The notes: generated by a model not told the origin, from the letters alone. 64,000 nt of DNA from Comamonas sp. 26 (GCF_002754475.1 NZ_PEFL01000002.1:248001-312000), one strand, 5' to 3'; counted from the stretch's first letter, positions 19,924 to 29,555 are shown. Program-made: numbers and translations.

Positions 19924-19954
19924 AAAAAAAGCAGCTTTGGCAGCTGCCTTTTTT
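19924..19954. terminator. intrinsic terminator after the chemoreceptor gene
   Basis: GCAGCT pairs with AGCTGC around a 5-nt loop, with seven A on one side and six T on the other. It ends the chemoreceptor transcript on the minus strand, about 27 bp before the start of the Trp-rich gene. Confidence 0.75.
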
Positions 19955-19981
19955 GTTTTAAAGGGGAGGGAAACTACGCGT

Positions 19982-21538
19982 TCAAAGATGGAAGACATCC
20001 ACCGAGCGCTCCAGCGTCTTGGCGCTCTGGCGCAGCGACTGGGCAGAGCTGGTGGACTGCTCCACCAGCGCGGCGTTCTGCTGCGTCACAGAGTCAAGCT
20101 GGGCAACGGCCTCATTGACCTGCGAAATGCCAATCGACTGCTCGCGCGTGGCAATGCTGATCTGGTGCACCAGAGAGCCCACCTTGTCCACGGCCTGCAC
20201 CATGCCGTCAATCGTCTGACCTGCAGAGCGCATGCGGGCATTGCCGTCGTTGATGCCATCCACCGTGCGGTTGATGAGCACGCTGATTTCCTTGGCCGCC
20301 TCGGCACTGCGCTGGGCCAGTGCCCGCACCTCGCCCGCCACCACGGCAAAGCCACGGCCTTGCTCGCCCGCACGCGCGGCTTCCACAGCTGCATTCAGCG
20401 CCAGCAGATTGGTCTGAAAGGCAATGCTTTCAATCACGCCAATGATCTCGCTCATGCGGGTCGATGAACCACGAATACGCTCCATGGCCTGCCCCACCTC
20501 ACTGATGGCCGCGCCGCTGCGGCTGGCAACTTTGCTGCTTTCATCGCTGGCACCCGCCATGTACTGTGCGGTGTCTGCCGTCTGCGAAACCGTGCCTGAA
20601 ATCTCTTCCATCGATGCCGCCGTCTGCTGCAGGTTGCTGGCCTGCGACTCGGTGCGGCCCGCCAGATCAAGACTGCTCTGGGCAATTTCATGGGCAGTCT
20701 GAGCAAAGCCCTGCACCTCGGTTCGCACATCACCCACCACGGCGCGCAAGTTGATCTGAATTTGCTGCAGCCTCAGCATCAGCGCGCCCATGGCACCGTT
20801 GTAGCTCTGATTGGACTCGGTGCTCAGATTGCAAGCCGCCACATCGGCCGCAAAGCGGCTGGCTTCGTCAAGCCCGGCCACGCAGCGGCGATGAAAACGC
20901 CACAGCACAAACACACCGCCTGCCGCCAGACTGGCTGCGCGCCAGCCCCAGGCGGCTGTGCCCTGCCAGCCCATCATGTCAGGTAGCAAAACCAGCACCG
21001 CCAGTACCGCCAGCAACCACGCCATGCGTGCGACCAGGCCCACATCCTGGCGGCTGTCCCACAGGCCCATCAGGCCAAGGCGGCGCACCTCGCCTGCACG
21101 CAGGCGAAAGCTGGACTGACCTGACTTTTCTTCCGTGCGCATGCGTGCGTAAAGGGCTTCTGCCTCGGCCACTTCCTTGACTGACGGCTTGGTGCGCACC
21201 GACAGATAACCGCGCGGCTTTCCTCCTTCCATGATGGGCGTGACGTTGGCACGTACCCAGTAATGGTCGCCATTCTTGCGGCGATTCTTGACCAGCGCGG
21301 TCCACGGGTAGCCGTGGGCAATGGTGCGCCACATGTCCTTGAAGGCTGCGGCGGGCATGTCGGGGTGGCGAATCAGGTTATGCGGCTGACCAATCAGCTC
21401 CTCATAGGTGAAGCCGCTGACCCGCACGAACGCCGGGTTGCAATGTGTGATCTCGCCCTTGGTATTGGTGCTGGAAACCAGCAGCTCATCGCCGGGGAAG
21501 TTGTAGTTTTGTTGGGATACCGGCAGGTTCATGCGCAT
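19982..21538 (-). CDS. methyl-accepting chemotaxis protein with PAS domain (Aer-like)
   Basis: A 518-residue chemoreceptor. An N-terminal PAS domain (about residues 15-115) includes [20 protein letters not shown] and the HPDMP motif typical of Aer, which senses redox state through FAD. Two hydrophobic stretches near 165-210 anchor it, with no large periplasmic domain. A HAMP-like stretch and the signalling domain follow, with the conserved hairpin tip [20 protein letters not shown] near 395-415 that contacts CheA/CheW. The ATG 8 bp after AGGAG was chosen over an upstream GTG. No che genes are nearby. An energy-taxis receptor is the best reading; the FAD ligand is inferred. Confidence 0.9.
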   Translation of the reverse strand: MRMNLPVSQQNYNFPGDELLVSSTNTKGEITHCNPAFVRVSGFTYEELIGQPHNLIRHPDMPAAAFKDMWRTIAHGYPWTALVKNRRKNGDHYWVRANVTPIMEGGKPRGYLSVRTKPSVKEVAEAEALYARMRTEEKSGQSSFRLRAGEVRRLGLMGLWDSRQDVGLVARMAWLLAVLAVLVLLPDMMGWQGTAAWGWRAASLAAGGVFVLWRFHRRCVAGLDEASRFAADVAACNLSTESNQSYNGAMGALMLRLQQIQINLRAVVGDVRTEVQGFAQTAHEIAQSSLDLAGRTESQASNLQQTAASMEEISGTVSQTADTAQYMAGASDESSKVASRSGAAISEVGQAMERIRGSSTRMSEIIGVIESIAFQTNLLALNAAVEAARAGEQGRGFAVVAGEVRALAQRSAEAAKEISVLINRTVDGINDGNARMRSAGQTIDGMVQAVDKVGSLVHQISIATREQSIGISQVNEAVAQLDSVTQQNAALVEQSTSSAQSLRQSAKTLERSVDVFHL

Positions 21539-21672
21539 GGCTTGCACTCCTCGAAAGAGCCTGTTTTTTAATGAGAGAGTGAGCGATCAGGCATTCCGGC
21601 GATGCTGGCTAACCAGATACACAAATTCACACTTCGGATCATCGCACAGCAAAGATGCTGGATTAGCGACTC

Positions 21673-22956
21673 TCAGAACAGAGATGCTGTGTAGGGGTCC
21701 AGGTTCTTGATGGAAGTCAAGACTTGCGGCCTCAGCAACGACTCCCGCGCCGCAGGGTCGTCCGCACTGGCCTGCCAGGCCTGCTCTGAAATCAGACCCG
21801 AAACCTTGACCCCCAGCAGCCGCATGCGCTTGCCCAGCGGTACTCGCTTCAGGCATTGTCCCGCGGCTTGGCGAATGGCCGCAGCATCTTGCACCGGCAG
21901 GGCCAGAGTCTGATCGCGCGTCGCGATCTTGAAGTCGTCATAGCGCAGCTTGATACCCACAGTGCGGCCCACATAGCCTTTGCGCTGCAAGTCCTCCGCC
22001 ACGCGCTCGCACAGGTCTGTGAAGATGGCCCCCAGTTCAGCCCTGTCGTGCACGGCATGCAAGTCGCGCTCAAACGTGGTTTCGCGGCTCATGGATACCG
22101 GCTCGCTCTCGGTCACCACCGCCCGCTCATCGCGGCCCCATGCGGATTCGTGCAGCCAGTGTCCATAGGACTTGCCAAACCATTGCAGCAACTGCGGCAA
22201 GCTTTTCGCGGCCAGATCGCCAATGGTTTCTATGCCCAGATTTTTGAGCTTTTCATCGGCCTTGGGCCCTATGCCGTTGACCTTGCGGCAAGCCAGAGGC
22301 CATATCTTGGTCTGCAAATCGTCAGCCTGAACAACCGAGATGCCGTTGGGCTTGTTGAACTCGCTGGCCATCTTGGCCAGTAGCTTGTTGGGTGCTACGC
22401 CCACCGAGCAGGTCAGGCCCGTAGCTTCAAAAATGGTTTTCTGAATCAAGCGCGCCAGCACACGCCCGCCTTCACGCTGGCCACCGGGTACATGGGTGAA
22501 GTCGATATAGACCTCATCCACGCCCCGGTTCTCCATGACCGGAGCAATGGAGAGAATGATTTCTTTGAATTCGCGCGAAAACCGCCGGTACTGGGCAAAG
22601 TCCACCGGCAGCAAAATAGCCTGCGGGCAGAGCTTGGCGGCCTTCATCATGCCCATGGCCGAGCCCACGCCGAACTGCCGAGCCGGATAGGTCGCCGTCG
22701 TGATGACGCCGCGCCCCGTGTAGTCGCGCAGCAGAGGGAAATCAGCCACCGGAATTTCTGACAGCGGCAGCCCCGCGTGCTTTACCAGCAAGGCGTTATC
22801 GGGCGCTCTGCGCCCGCCGCCAATCACCACCGGCAAACCCTTGAGCTGCGGATAGCGCAGCAGCTCCACAGACGCGTAGAACGCATCCATATCCAGATGC
22901 GCAATGCGTCTGGGAAGCTCTGAAGCATCTGAAAAGGGGGCTAAAGAATCACTCAC
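21673..22956 (-). CDS. dinB: DNA polymerase IV
   Basis: Y-family translesion polymerase of about 427 residues. The catalytic acids lie in IAHLDMDAFYASVE and in RGVDEVYIDF (a variant of the usual SIDEAYLD). The thumb has the helix-hairpin-helix VNGIGPKADEKLKNLGI, and the C-terminal little-finger domain follows. The chain ends in TASLF, which resembles the end of a clamp-binding motif but lacks the Gln. The frame is open 21 codons upstream; the GTG giving VSDSLAPFSD was preferred because those extra codons are unlike the family. No LexA box was identified in the roughly 150 bp upstream, where repeat copy B lies. Confidence 0.92.
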   Translation of the reverse strand: MSDSLAPFSDASELPRRIAHLDMDAFYASVELLRYPQLKGLPVVIGGGRRAPDNALLVKHAGLPLSEIPVADFPLLRDYTGRGVITTATYPARQFGVGSAMGMMKAAKLCPQAILLPVDFAQYRRFSREFKEIILSIAPVMENRGVDEVYIDFTHVPGGQREGGRVLARLIQKTIFEATGLTCSVGVAPNKLLAKMASEFNKPNGISVVQADDLQTKIWPLACRKVNGIGPKADEKLKNLGIETIGDLAAKSLPQLLQWFGKSYGHWLHESAWGRDERAVVTESEPVSMSRETTFERDLHAVHDRAELGAIFTDLCERVAEDLQRKGYVGRTVGIKLRYDDFKIATRDQTLALPVQDAAAIRQAAGQCLKRVPLGKRMRLLGVKVSGLISEQAWQASADDPAARESLLRPQVLTSIKNLDPYTASLF

Positions 22957-23027
22957 ACTGCCGATTTTGCCTGCGCTGGCAAGAATCAGCAGCAATGCCT
23001 GAAACAGGCATACACCCACCAGGAAAC

Positions 23028-23110
23028 AGCAAGCAAGGGCTGCCCCCGCAGCGATGCTGTTGTCCCCCTCCCGCTAAGCTAGAGAGGGGAAGGCGCAAAG
23101 CGCCTCAGGA
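23028..23110 (-). repeat. stop-codon-associated repeat, copy B
   Basis: Same family as copies A and C. On the minus strand the CCTGAGG start of the element itself provides the TGA stop codon of lysP. Then come a GGCGC/GCGCC hairpin, paired CCCCT/AGGGG tracts, and the end GCAGCCCTTGCTTGCTG. The element fills most of the gap between lysP and dinB. Confidence 0.75.
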
Positions 23111-24637
23111 GGAGATTTTTTCTCGCTTGATGTCTTCCAGCTCATCAAACCGCATATCGGCATAGCTGACCCAGGTATTGCGCTTGACCAGCCAATAACC
23201 CAGCCAGAACACCAGAAACAGCGGAATACCCAGATAGGTCGAAACCACGCCACCCCAGTCAATACGGTCTTCCAGGAAGGCCTGATAGTTCTGGCCCAAC
23301 GTCACCACCAGACACAGCACAAACGCGAAGATGGGGCCAAACGGGAAAGCACCCGCCTTGTAAGGCAGGTCACCCACGTCATGCCCGTGCATCACATAGC
23401 CACGGCGAAAGCGATAGTGGCTGACGGCAATGCCCAGCCAGACGATGAACTCCGTCATGCCTGCCAGATTCAGCAGCCAGATATAGACGGCCTGCGGGCT
23501 GTACAGTGACGAGAACAGGCACAGGCTGGCAATCAGCGTGCTGCCGATCAGCGCATACAGCGGCACGCCGTTCTTGGTCAATTGAGAGAACATGCGCGGA
23601 GCATTGCCCTCGGTCGCCATATTGAAAAGCATGCGCGTTGCCGCATACATGCCGGAGTTACCGGCAGACAGCACCGAGGTCAGAATCACTGCATTCATCA
23701 CCGTAGCAGCCGACAGCAGACCCGCGTGCTGGAACACCAGCGTGAACGGGCTCACCGCAATATCGGCCACATCCGTGCGCAGCAGTTGCGGGTCGGTATA
23801 GGGAATCAGAAAACCGATGACGATGATGGCCAGCACATAGAACAGCAGAATGCGCCAGAACACCTGACGAATGGCACGCGGCACGTTCTCGCGCGGATTC
23901 TCGGATTCGCCAGCGGCCACGCCGACCAGCTCCGTGCCCTGGAAGGAATAGGCCACGATCATGGCTACGCCCACAAAGGTGGCGAAATTGCCCACAAACG
24001 GCGCATCGCCCGTAGTCCAGTTCTCAAAACCTGGCACATGACCGTTGCTGATAATGCCGAACAGAATCAGCACGCCGGTGATCAGAAAAGCCACGACGGC
24101 CACCACCTTGATCAGCGCAAACCAGTACTCGGCTTCGGCAAAACCTCGGGCTGAAAAAGCATTCAGGCCCACCATCAGCAGCAGAAATATTCCGCTCCAG
24201 ATAATGCCCGGCACATCGGGCAACCAATAGGCCATCACCAGTTGTGACGCCACCAGATCGACCGCCACCACCACGGCCCAGCTGAACCAGAAGTTCCAGC
24301 CCAGCGCAAAACCAAAGCCGCGATCCACATAGCGCGATGCGTAGGTCGAGAAAGAACCTGCCACCGGCATGAACGCGGCCAGCTCGCCCAGGCTGGTCAT
24401 GATGTAGTACACCATGATGCCGATGAGCAAATAAGTCAGCACCGCGCCGCCAGGGCCGACCTGCGAAATAGCCGAGCCAGAGGCCACGAACAGACCTGTG
24501 CCGATGGCTCCGCCAATGGCAATCATGCTCAGGTGGCGCTGCTTGAGCACCCGGTGCAACTGGGGTTTCGCGTTGTCACTGCTGCCAGTCGCCAGCGCGG
24601 TATGCGCGGGTTGCTGGCTTGAGTTGGGTTGGGACAT
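23105..24637 (-). CDS. lysP: lysine-type amino acid permease (AAT/APC family)
   Basis: A 510-residue permease with 12 predicted membrane segments, close to E. coli LysP along its length. Shared stretches include SMIAIGGAIGTGLFVASG in helix 1, GFGFALGWNFW, PFTLVFQHAGLLSAATVMNAVILT, and SHYRFRRGYV. Lysine import is the best guess, but members of this family also take arginine, GABA or aromatic amino acids. The ATG giving MSQPNSSQ starts the family-like N-terminus; 55 further upstream codons are Cys-rich and unlike any permease. The stop codon lies inside repeat copy B. I saw no lysine riboswitch upstream. Confidence 0.88.
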   Translation of the reverse strand: MSQPNSSQQPAHTALATGSSDNAKPQLHRVLKQRHLSMIAIGGAIGTGLFVASGSAISQVGPGGAVLTYLLIGIMVYYIMTSLGELAAFMPVAGSFSTYASRYVDRGFGFALGWNFWFSWAVVVAVDLVASQLVMAYWLPDVPGIIWSGIFLLLMVGLNAFSARGFAEAEYWFALIKVVAVVAFLITGVLILFGIISNGHVPGFENWTTGDAPFVGNFATFVGVAMIVAYSFQGTELVGVAAGESENPRENVPRAIRQVFWRILLFYVLAIIVIGFLIPYTDPQLLRTDVADIAVSPFTLVFQHAGLLSAATVMNAVILTSVLSAGNSGMYAATRMLFNMATEGNAPRMFSQLTKNGVPLYALIGSTLIASLCLFSSLYSPQAVYIWLLNLAGMTEFIVWLGIAVSHYRFRRGYVMHGHDVGDLPYKAGAFPFGPIFAFVLCLVVTLGQNYQAFLEDRIDWGGVVSTYLGIPLFLVFWLGYWLVKRNTWVSYADMRFDELEDIKREKISS

Positions 24638-25170
24638 AAATGTCTTGTTGTATTGGTTTGCGCCCATCTGCACAAAACACCCAACCATCCCGCAGGCGTT
24701 GCGGCAAGCAACGCAAAAAAGCGACCAATGCGATCGCAGACAACAAGGACACAGGAACGAAGCCATGAAGCAGAACGCCGAGGCCGGTAAGGCCCGTTGC
24801 ATCCTGTATCGGCAGCTACCCCAGTCGGGCGCTTCAGTGGCAAAGCGGTGATATCGCTAGGCCAGTTGACAGGCAAAGATGTCATTTTGCCCAAAACCTT
24901 CAACGGCCATACCCGGCTGCGCCAATGCAGGGGCTGACTCTGGGGCTGCTCAAACCCACTTGACAGCTTTTTACGCTATGAAATTGGAAGCTTCTTGCGC
25001 TTACCTTTAGGCCACTTACGCATTATTCGGCTTCAAGACTCCTCAATAACAGGCGCAAGCCGCTATCTATTTTTCAGAAACTTGAACGCCAGCAAAGCCA
25101 GTAACTCTAGAAAACCCGTATACCCAACCACCCGACTTTTACCTACATTCGCCATCAGGCTCTCAGCCTA
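24638..25170. other. gene-free region between lysP and the glycine riboswitch
   Basis: I find no convincing gene here. The part nearest lysP must hold its promoter; none was assigned with confidence. The rest contains arms of the dispersed repeat (24985-25077). The promoter of the riboswitch transcript should lie just before 25171. Confidence 0.4.
24985..25077. repeat. dispersed bipartite repeat, split copy
   Basis: GAAGCTTCTTGCGCTTAC matches the left arm and, about 45 bp further on, GGCGCAAGCCGCTATC with a T run matches the right arm. The spacing between arms is longer than in other copies. Confidence 0.45.
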
Positions 25171-25380
25171 GTGGTGCCGAGAGAGACTGCAGCGAAAACT
25201 TTCGTATGCAGCGCCGAAGGAGCAACCGCCCCGGAAACTCTCAGGCAAAAGGATCGGCATCACTGCTTTAACACTCTGAAGAATGTCCAGACGTCATCGT
25301 CCGCCGGGCATACCGAAGGAGCAAGCGAATATCGCCCCTGGCGCTGCTTCGTGAATCTCTCAGGTCCAGAACAGAGGGGG
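25171..25380 (+). ncRNA. tandem glycine riboswitch
   Basis: Two consecutive glycine aptamers. Aptamer 1 (25171-25263) is closed by GTGGTGCCGA and TCGGCATCAC and contains GCCGAAGGAGCAA and AACTCTCAGGCAAAAGGA. Aptamer 2 (25274-25376) is closed by CTCTG and CAGAG and contains ACCGAAGGAGCAAG and AATCTCTCAGGTCC. These are the conserved cores of the gcvT/glycine riboswitch. It lies 57 bp upstream of a dadA-like gene, and no intrinsic terminator is visible between them, so control may be at translation. Glycine binding normally switches such RNAs on. Confidence 0.95.
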
Positions 25381-25437
25381 CGTCCGCTGCGTATGTTGCG
25401 CACGGGCTCCACCCTTGACGTTTCTGGAACCTGAATC

Positions 25438-26706
25438 ATGAAGACAATCGCCGTTATCGGTGGTGGTATCACGGGCGTGACCACCGCCTACGCCCTGGCG
25501 CGCCGCGGTTTTTCCGTCACCCTTTTCGAAAAGCAGCGCTACGCCGCCATGGAAACCTCGTTCGCCAATGGCGGACAACTATCGGCCTCCAATGCCGAGG
25601 TCTGGAACCACTGGTCCACCATTCTCAAGGGCCTCAAGTGGATGCTCAAAAGCGATGCGCCGCTGCTACTCAACCCCAAGCCCAGCTGGCACAAAATTTC
25701 GTGGTTCTGCGAATTTCTGGCTGCCATTCCCCACTACGAGAAAAACACCGCAGAGACCGCCCGCCTCGCCATTGCGGCGCGCGAGCATCTGTTTGACTGG
25801 GCCGTGCGTGAAGGCATTGATTTCGACCTGAAGAAAGAAGGCATTCTTCACATCTACCGCAATCAGGCGGGCTTTGAGCATGCGGGCCGGGTGTCCAAAC
25901 TGCTGGCCCAAGGCGGGCTGGAGCGCCGCGCCGTGACGCCGCAGGAGATGCGTGCCATCGAGCCCACCTTGTCCGGCAGCTACTACGGCGGCTATTACAC
26001 CGAGAGCGATTCCACCGGCGATATTCACAAGTTCACCAGCGGTCTGGCCGCTGCCTGCTCACGCCTGGGCGTGCGCTGCCTGTACGAGCAGGAAATTCTG
26101 TCCGTCAACGCCCATGGCAAGCAAGCCAGCGTAACGGCCCGCCAAGGGCAGGAAACCAGCACAGCAAACTTTGACGGCATCGTCGTCTGCGCAGGCACGG
26201 CCAGTCGCACGCTGGCATCGCAGCTGGGTGACCGGGTCAACATCTACCCCGTCAAAGGCTACTCCATCACCATCAATCTGCTCGATGAAGTCAGCCGCTC
26301 GGCAGCGCCCATCGTCAGCCTGCTCGACGATGAAACCAAGCTGGTCACCAGCCGCTTGGGCGACGACCGCTTCCGCGTGGCGGGCACGGCAGAGTTCAAT
26401 GGCTATAACAAGGACATCCGCGCCGACCGGATCAGACCGCTGATTGAATGGGTGCAGCAATGCTTCCCTGGCGTCAGCACCCGCAGCGTCGTGCCATGGG
26501 CGGGACTGCGCCCCATGATGCCGGACATGCTGCCCCGCGTGGGTCGCGGCAGCAAGCCCTGCGTTTTCTACAACACCGGCCACGGCCACCTGGGCTGGAC
26601 GCTGTCCGCCATCACGGCCGACATGGTTGGCGATATCGTTCAGCAGTCTCTGGGCAGCACAGCAACGACACCAAGGCCCGCTTCCATGACGCCAGCAAGA
26701 GCCTGA
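25438..26706 (+). CDS. dadA: D-amino acid dehydrogenase-like FAD oxidoreductase
   Basis: FAD-dependent oxidoreductase of the DadA/glycine oxidase (DAO) family, 422 residues. The dinucleotide fold VIGGGITGVTTAYAL is at the N-terminus and SFANGGQLS near 41-49 is a DadA signature. The C-terminus holds WAGLRPMMPDMLPRVG and the FAD motif NTGHGHLGWTLS near 375-390. DadA enzymes oxidise D-amino acids to keto acids and pass electrons to the respiratory chain. The glycine riboswitch upstream argues that glycine, or a glycine-linked pool, induces this gene, so glycine itself may be a substrate (inference). A hairpin follows the stop. Confidence 0.88.
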   Translation: MKTIAVIGGGITGVTTAYALARRGFSVTLFEKQRYAAMETSFANGGQLSASNAEVWNHWSTILKGLKWMLKSDAPLLLNPKPSWHKISWFCEFLAAIPHYEKNTAETARLAIAAREHLFDWAVREGIDFDLKKEGILHIYRNQAGFEHAGRVSKLLAQGGLERRAVTPQEMRAIEPTLSGSYYGGYYTESDSTGDIHKFTSGLAAACSRLGVRCLYEQEILSVNAHGKQASVTARQGQETSTANFDGIVVCAGTASRTLASQLGDRVNIYPVKGYSITINLLDEVSRSAAPIVSLLDDETKLVTSRLGDDRFRVAGTAEFNGYNKDIRADRIRPLIEWVQQCFPGVSTRSVVPWAGLRPMMPDMLPRVGRGSKPCVFYNTGHGHLGWTLSAITADMVGDIVQQSLGSTATTPRPASMTPARA

Positions 26707-26742
26707 TTCACACCACTCATTGTTGACAACCCATAAAGCCAT

Positions 26743-26769
26743 ACCAGACCTTTGCCTGCAAGGTCTGGT
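26743..26769 (+). terminator. hairpin after dadA
   Basis: A perfect 10-bp stem, ACCAGACCTT with its complement, closes a 7-nt loop. It lies 37 bp after the dadA stop. It has no U run, so it may protect the 3' end rather than terminate by itself. Confidence 0.55.
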
Positions 26770-26781
26770 GCTCCGCTGATC

Positions 26782-26820
26782 CGCTATTGATTAAAGAGCT
26801 GCCTGCGCTTACTCACTGAC
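26782..26820. repeat. dispersed bipartite repeat, left-arm copy
   Basis: CTATTGATTAAAGAGCTGCC followed by TGCGCTTAC matches the left arm of the family; the right arm is eroded. It lies between the convergent dadA and EamA genes. Confidence 0.5.
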
Positions 26821-26879
26821 TACTTTATTCACTATTCAATACAGAAGTGGCAAAAAACATGCGCGGGCAGCTCTCAAAT

Positions 26880-27812
26880 TCAGAGCTGCAAACAGATCAA
26901 AACCAGTCCCAGCATCATCAGCGCCATGCCCAGTTTTTCCGTCAGCGACAGCTGCTCGCTAAACACGCGGCGCGAGACGAGGTAGCTGAACACCACCTCC
27001 ACCATGCCCAGCGTGCGCACCGCCGCTGCGCCTTGCATAGCATAGGCGGTAAACCACGCCAGCGATGCCGCCGCGCCCATGCTGCCTGCCAGCAGCGATA
27101 TACGCCAGGCCTTGAAGATGGGGCGCAGGCCCTGTTCATGGGTCTTCGCAATCCAGACGCCCAAGACCAATGACTGCATGCTCTGTGCTATCAGCACACC
27201 CCATGCACCAGACAGCCAGGGCGAGTCCACACCTAGGCGCGCAATCTCTACCGCGCCGCCACGAAAGCCAATCGTGGCCAGGGCAAAACAGGCTCCGCAA
27301 ATCAGTCCATACATCGATGACTTGCTTGCCCATGCCGATAGCGTAAAAATCTGCCCGCGCGGCGGCAAGGACAGCATGAGCACACCGATAGTGGCCAGCA
27401 CCATGGCCAGCAGCGCCCAGCGTGTTGGTAGCTCATGCAAGAACATGGCGGCAAACAAGGCCACCTGCAGCACCTCGGTTTTGGACAGCGTGACCGCCAC
27501 GGCAAAGTTGCGCTCCTTCATGGCCATCAGCAAAGCCGCCGTGGCCGCAACCTGAAACGCCGCTCCCATCGCAATCCAGCCCAGATACACAGCGCTGAAC
27601 TGCGGCAGCGCCCGTGGCTGATCGCCAAAGCCATACAGCGCCAGCAGATAGACAGCGGCAAACGGCAAGCCGTAGAGAAAGCGCACCAGCGTGGCAGGCA
27701 TGGTGCCGACCTGCGCCGTCAGCGAGCGCTGGGCCGTGTTGCGCACCGTCTGCGCAGCAGCCGCAAACAGCACCACGATCACCCACACATATTCCGTTCC
27801 GATGCCCGACAT
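26880..27812 (-). CDS. EamA/DMT-family transporter
   Basis: Inner-membrane protein of 310 residues with about ten hydrophobic helices in two similar halves, as in the drug/metabolite transporter superfamily. Residues 1-140 and 160-310 each resemble an EamA domain; the first contains MKERNFAVAVTLSKTEVLQVA, the second MVEVVFSYLVSRRVFSEQLS. Such proteins export or import small metabolites. No substrate can be named, and the neighbours (dadA convergent, nhaA divergent) give no strong clue. Confidence 0.82.
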   Translation of the reverse strand: MSGIGTEYVWVIVVLFAAAAQTVRNTAQRSLTAQVGTMPATLVRFLYGLPFAAVYLLALYGFGDQPRALPQFSAVYLGWIAMGAAFQVAATAALLMAMKERNFAVAVTLSKTEVLQVALFAAMFLHELPTRWALLAMVLATIGVLMLSLPPRGQIFTLSAWASKSSMYGLICGACFALATIGFRGGAVEIARLGVDSPWLSGAWGVLIAQSMQSLVLGVWIAKTHEQGLRPIFKAWRISLLAGSMGAAASLAWFTAYAMQGAAAVRTLGMVEVVFSYLVSRRVFSEQLSLTEKLGMALMMLGLVLICLQL

Positions 27813-28002
27813 GACTCGCCTTCTCTATTGTTGCCGCACCAGCATAGCGCCGCCCATTCGCGACTGCTGACGCAATTCATGCAGCCCGCCTGCTTGAGCC
27901 AAGGTGACGTGAAATGCGAATGCATACAGGACTGATGGCGACAGCCGCATCAAATACAAATATCCTCAAATCGAAGCCAATCAAACAGCTTTAGCTACAA
28001 TT

Positions 28003-28166
28003 CACAGCGGGTGCCCGCCACATACGGTGGTGATGGCAGGTGAATCTTCATGCGCAGGTCGGGCCGCCAGCGCGCCAGTTGTTTGCAGCGTTTGATGCAG
28101 CAATGAGGCATTGCCTCATGCCTTTATGCATCTCGGGCAAAGGACTTCAGACACCTGAATCGATAG
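28003..28166 (+). promoter_or_regulatory. structured nhaA leader RNA, riboswitch candidate
   Basis: A -10 box TACAAT (27996-28001) would start a transcript right at a GC-rich block. CCAC pairs with GTGG (28018-28030). GCCCG at 28013-28017 can pair either with CGGGC at 28060-28064 or with CGGGC at 28134-28138, which are mutually exclusive choices. A hairpin ATGAGGC/GCCTCAT (28103-28119) lies between them. No Shine-Dalgarno site sits at the usual distance from the nhaA ATG. Ion-sensing leader RNAs (nhaA-I and nhaA-II motifs, reported as lithium riboswitches) occur upstream of nhaA in other bacteria. Whether this RNA belongs to either is untested. Further upstream, 27813-28002 shows nothing else. 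Confidence 0.45.
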
Positions 28167-29555
28167 ATGGACCCACAGACCATTGTGCAGGCCCCTGCGC
28201 CTTCTGCACCCCAAAACTCTCCTCGCATCCCCGCCCTGCAAACTGCTACCGAGCACATGCAGGCAAAAATTGCACATCTGCTGCATATCGAATCCTTTGC
28301 CGGTATGGTGCTCATGCTGGCTGCGGCTGCGGCGCTGATCTGGGCCAACTCCAGCAATGCTGAAAGCTATTTCGCACTGTGGCACGCCCCCGTCGCAATG
28401 ACGCTGGGGCCCTGGAGCTTCAGCACTGACCTGCATTTCATCGTCAACGATGTGCTGATGACCGCCTTCTTTCTGGTCGTGGGCATGGAGATCCGGCGCG
28501 AGCTGCACAACGGCGCGCTGGCAAGCCTGCGCCAGGCCAGTCTGCCGCTGATGGCCGCCATAGGCGGCGTGGCCATGCCCGCTCTCATCTATGTAGCGCT
28601 GGTGGGCGGCGACAAGACTTTGCTCAACGGCTGGGCCATTCCCACTGCCACAGACATTGCGTTTGCCGTGGGCGTGCTGGCCCTGCTGGGTCGCAACATC
28701 CCATCCTCGCTGCGCATCTTTTTGCTGGCGCTGGCCATCATTGATGACATCGTGGCCGTGCTCATCATTGCCTTCTTTTACTCCGGCGGCCTGCAGGCCA
28801 TAGGCTTTGTGATTGCCGGTGTGGGCGTGCTACTGGTGCTGCTGTTCAACCGCATGGGCATTGCCGCGGCACCGCTGTATCTGCTGCCCGGCGCAGTGCT
28901 GTGGTTTGGCCTGCTCAAGACCGGCGCCCATCCCACGCTGGCCGGTGTAGTACTGGGCCTGATGACGCCCGTGTTTGTGCGCCCTGCCAAGCAGCCACCG
29001 CTTATCACTGCACAAGCCGCCATGCGCAAGGCCAGCGAGCAAGTGCATGCTGGCAAGCCCGATCCGCAGCACCTGCTGCAAGACTTGCGCACAGCACAAT
29101 CTGCCCAGCGTGATCTGCTGCCGCCTGCGCTGCGTCTGCCCATGATTCTTCACCCCTGGGTGGCTTTTGGCGTCATGCCCATCTTTGCATTGGCCAATGC
29201 GGGCGTGCAGTTTTCCGGCATCGACCTGAGCGCTGCAGCGCCGCAAACTACGGCCACAGCCGTGCTGGTGGCGCTGGTGCTGGGCAAGCCTCTAGGCGTC
29301 TTTCTCTGCACCTGGCTAGCCGTGAAAAGCGGCCTTTGCAGCCTGCCCCAAGGCCTGAACTGGCACGGTGTGTTGCTGGTGGGTCTGCTGGCCGGCATCG
29401 GCTTCACCATGTCAATCTTTGTCGGTGGTCTGGCCTTTGAAGATGCCGCTCTACTAGGTGCCTCAAAGCTGGGCATTCTAGCGGGATCGGCGTTTGCAGC
29501 AGTGCTGGGCCTTAGCTATGGCTTTGCCGCGCGCAAGCGCTTGCAGCGCAATTAA
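28167..29555 (+). CDS. nhaA: Na+/H+ antiporter NhaA
   Basis: NhaA-type sodium/proton antiporter, 462 residues, which expels Na+ or Li+ using the proton gradient. The N-terminal 35 residues are polar and Pro/Ala-rich, then about 12 membrane helices follow. The paired aspartates of the ion site are in AIIDDIVAVL near residue 193, and GVLALLGRNIPSSLRIFLLALAI-type helix V sequence precedes them. The central loop (about 275-320) is longer than in E. coli NhaA. An in-frame TAG sits directly before the ATG, which fixes the earliest possible start. The upstream leader appears structured. Confidence 0.95.
   Translation: MDPQTIVQAPAPSAPQNSPRIPALQTATEHMQAKIAHLLHIESFAGMVLMLAAAAALIWANSSNAESYFALWHAPVAMTLGPWSFSTDLHFIVNDVLMTAFFLVVGMEIRRELHNGALASLRQASLPLMAAIGGVAMPALIYVALVGGDKTLLNGWAIPTATDIAFAVGVLALLGRNIPSSLRIFLLALAIIDDIVAVLIIAFFYSGGLQAIGFVIAGVGVLLVLLFNRMGIAAAPLYLLPGAVLWFGLLKTGAHPTLAGVVLGLMTPVFVRPAKQPPLITAQAAMRKASEQVHAGKPDPQHLLQDLRTAQSAQRDLLPPALRLPMILHPWVAFGVMPIFALANAGVQFSGIDLSAAAPQTTATAVLVALVLGKPLGVFLCTWLAVKSGLCSLPQGLNWHGVLLVGLLAGIGFTMSIFVGGLAFEDAALLGASKLGILAGSAFAAVLGLSYGFAARKRLQRN

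Noticed and set aside
24638..24984. Lysine riboswitch upstream of lysP
   Set aside because: I looked for the L-box core and its conserved stems and saw none.
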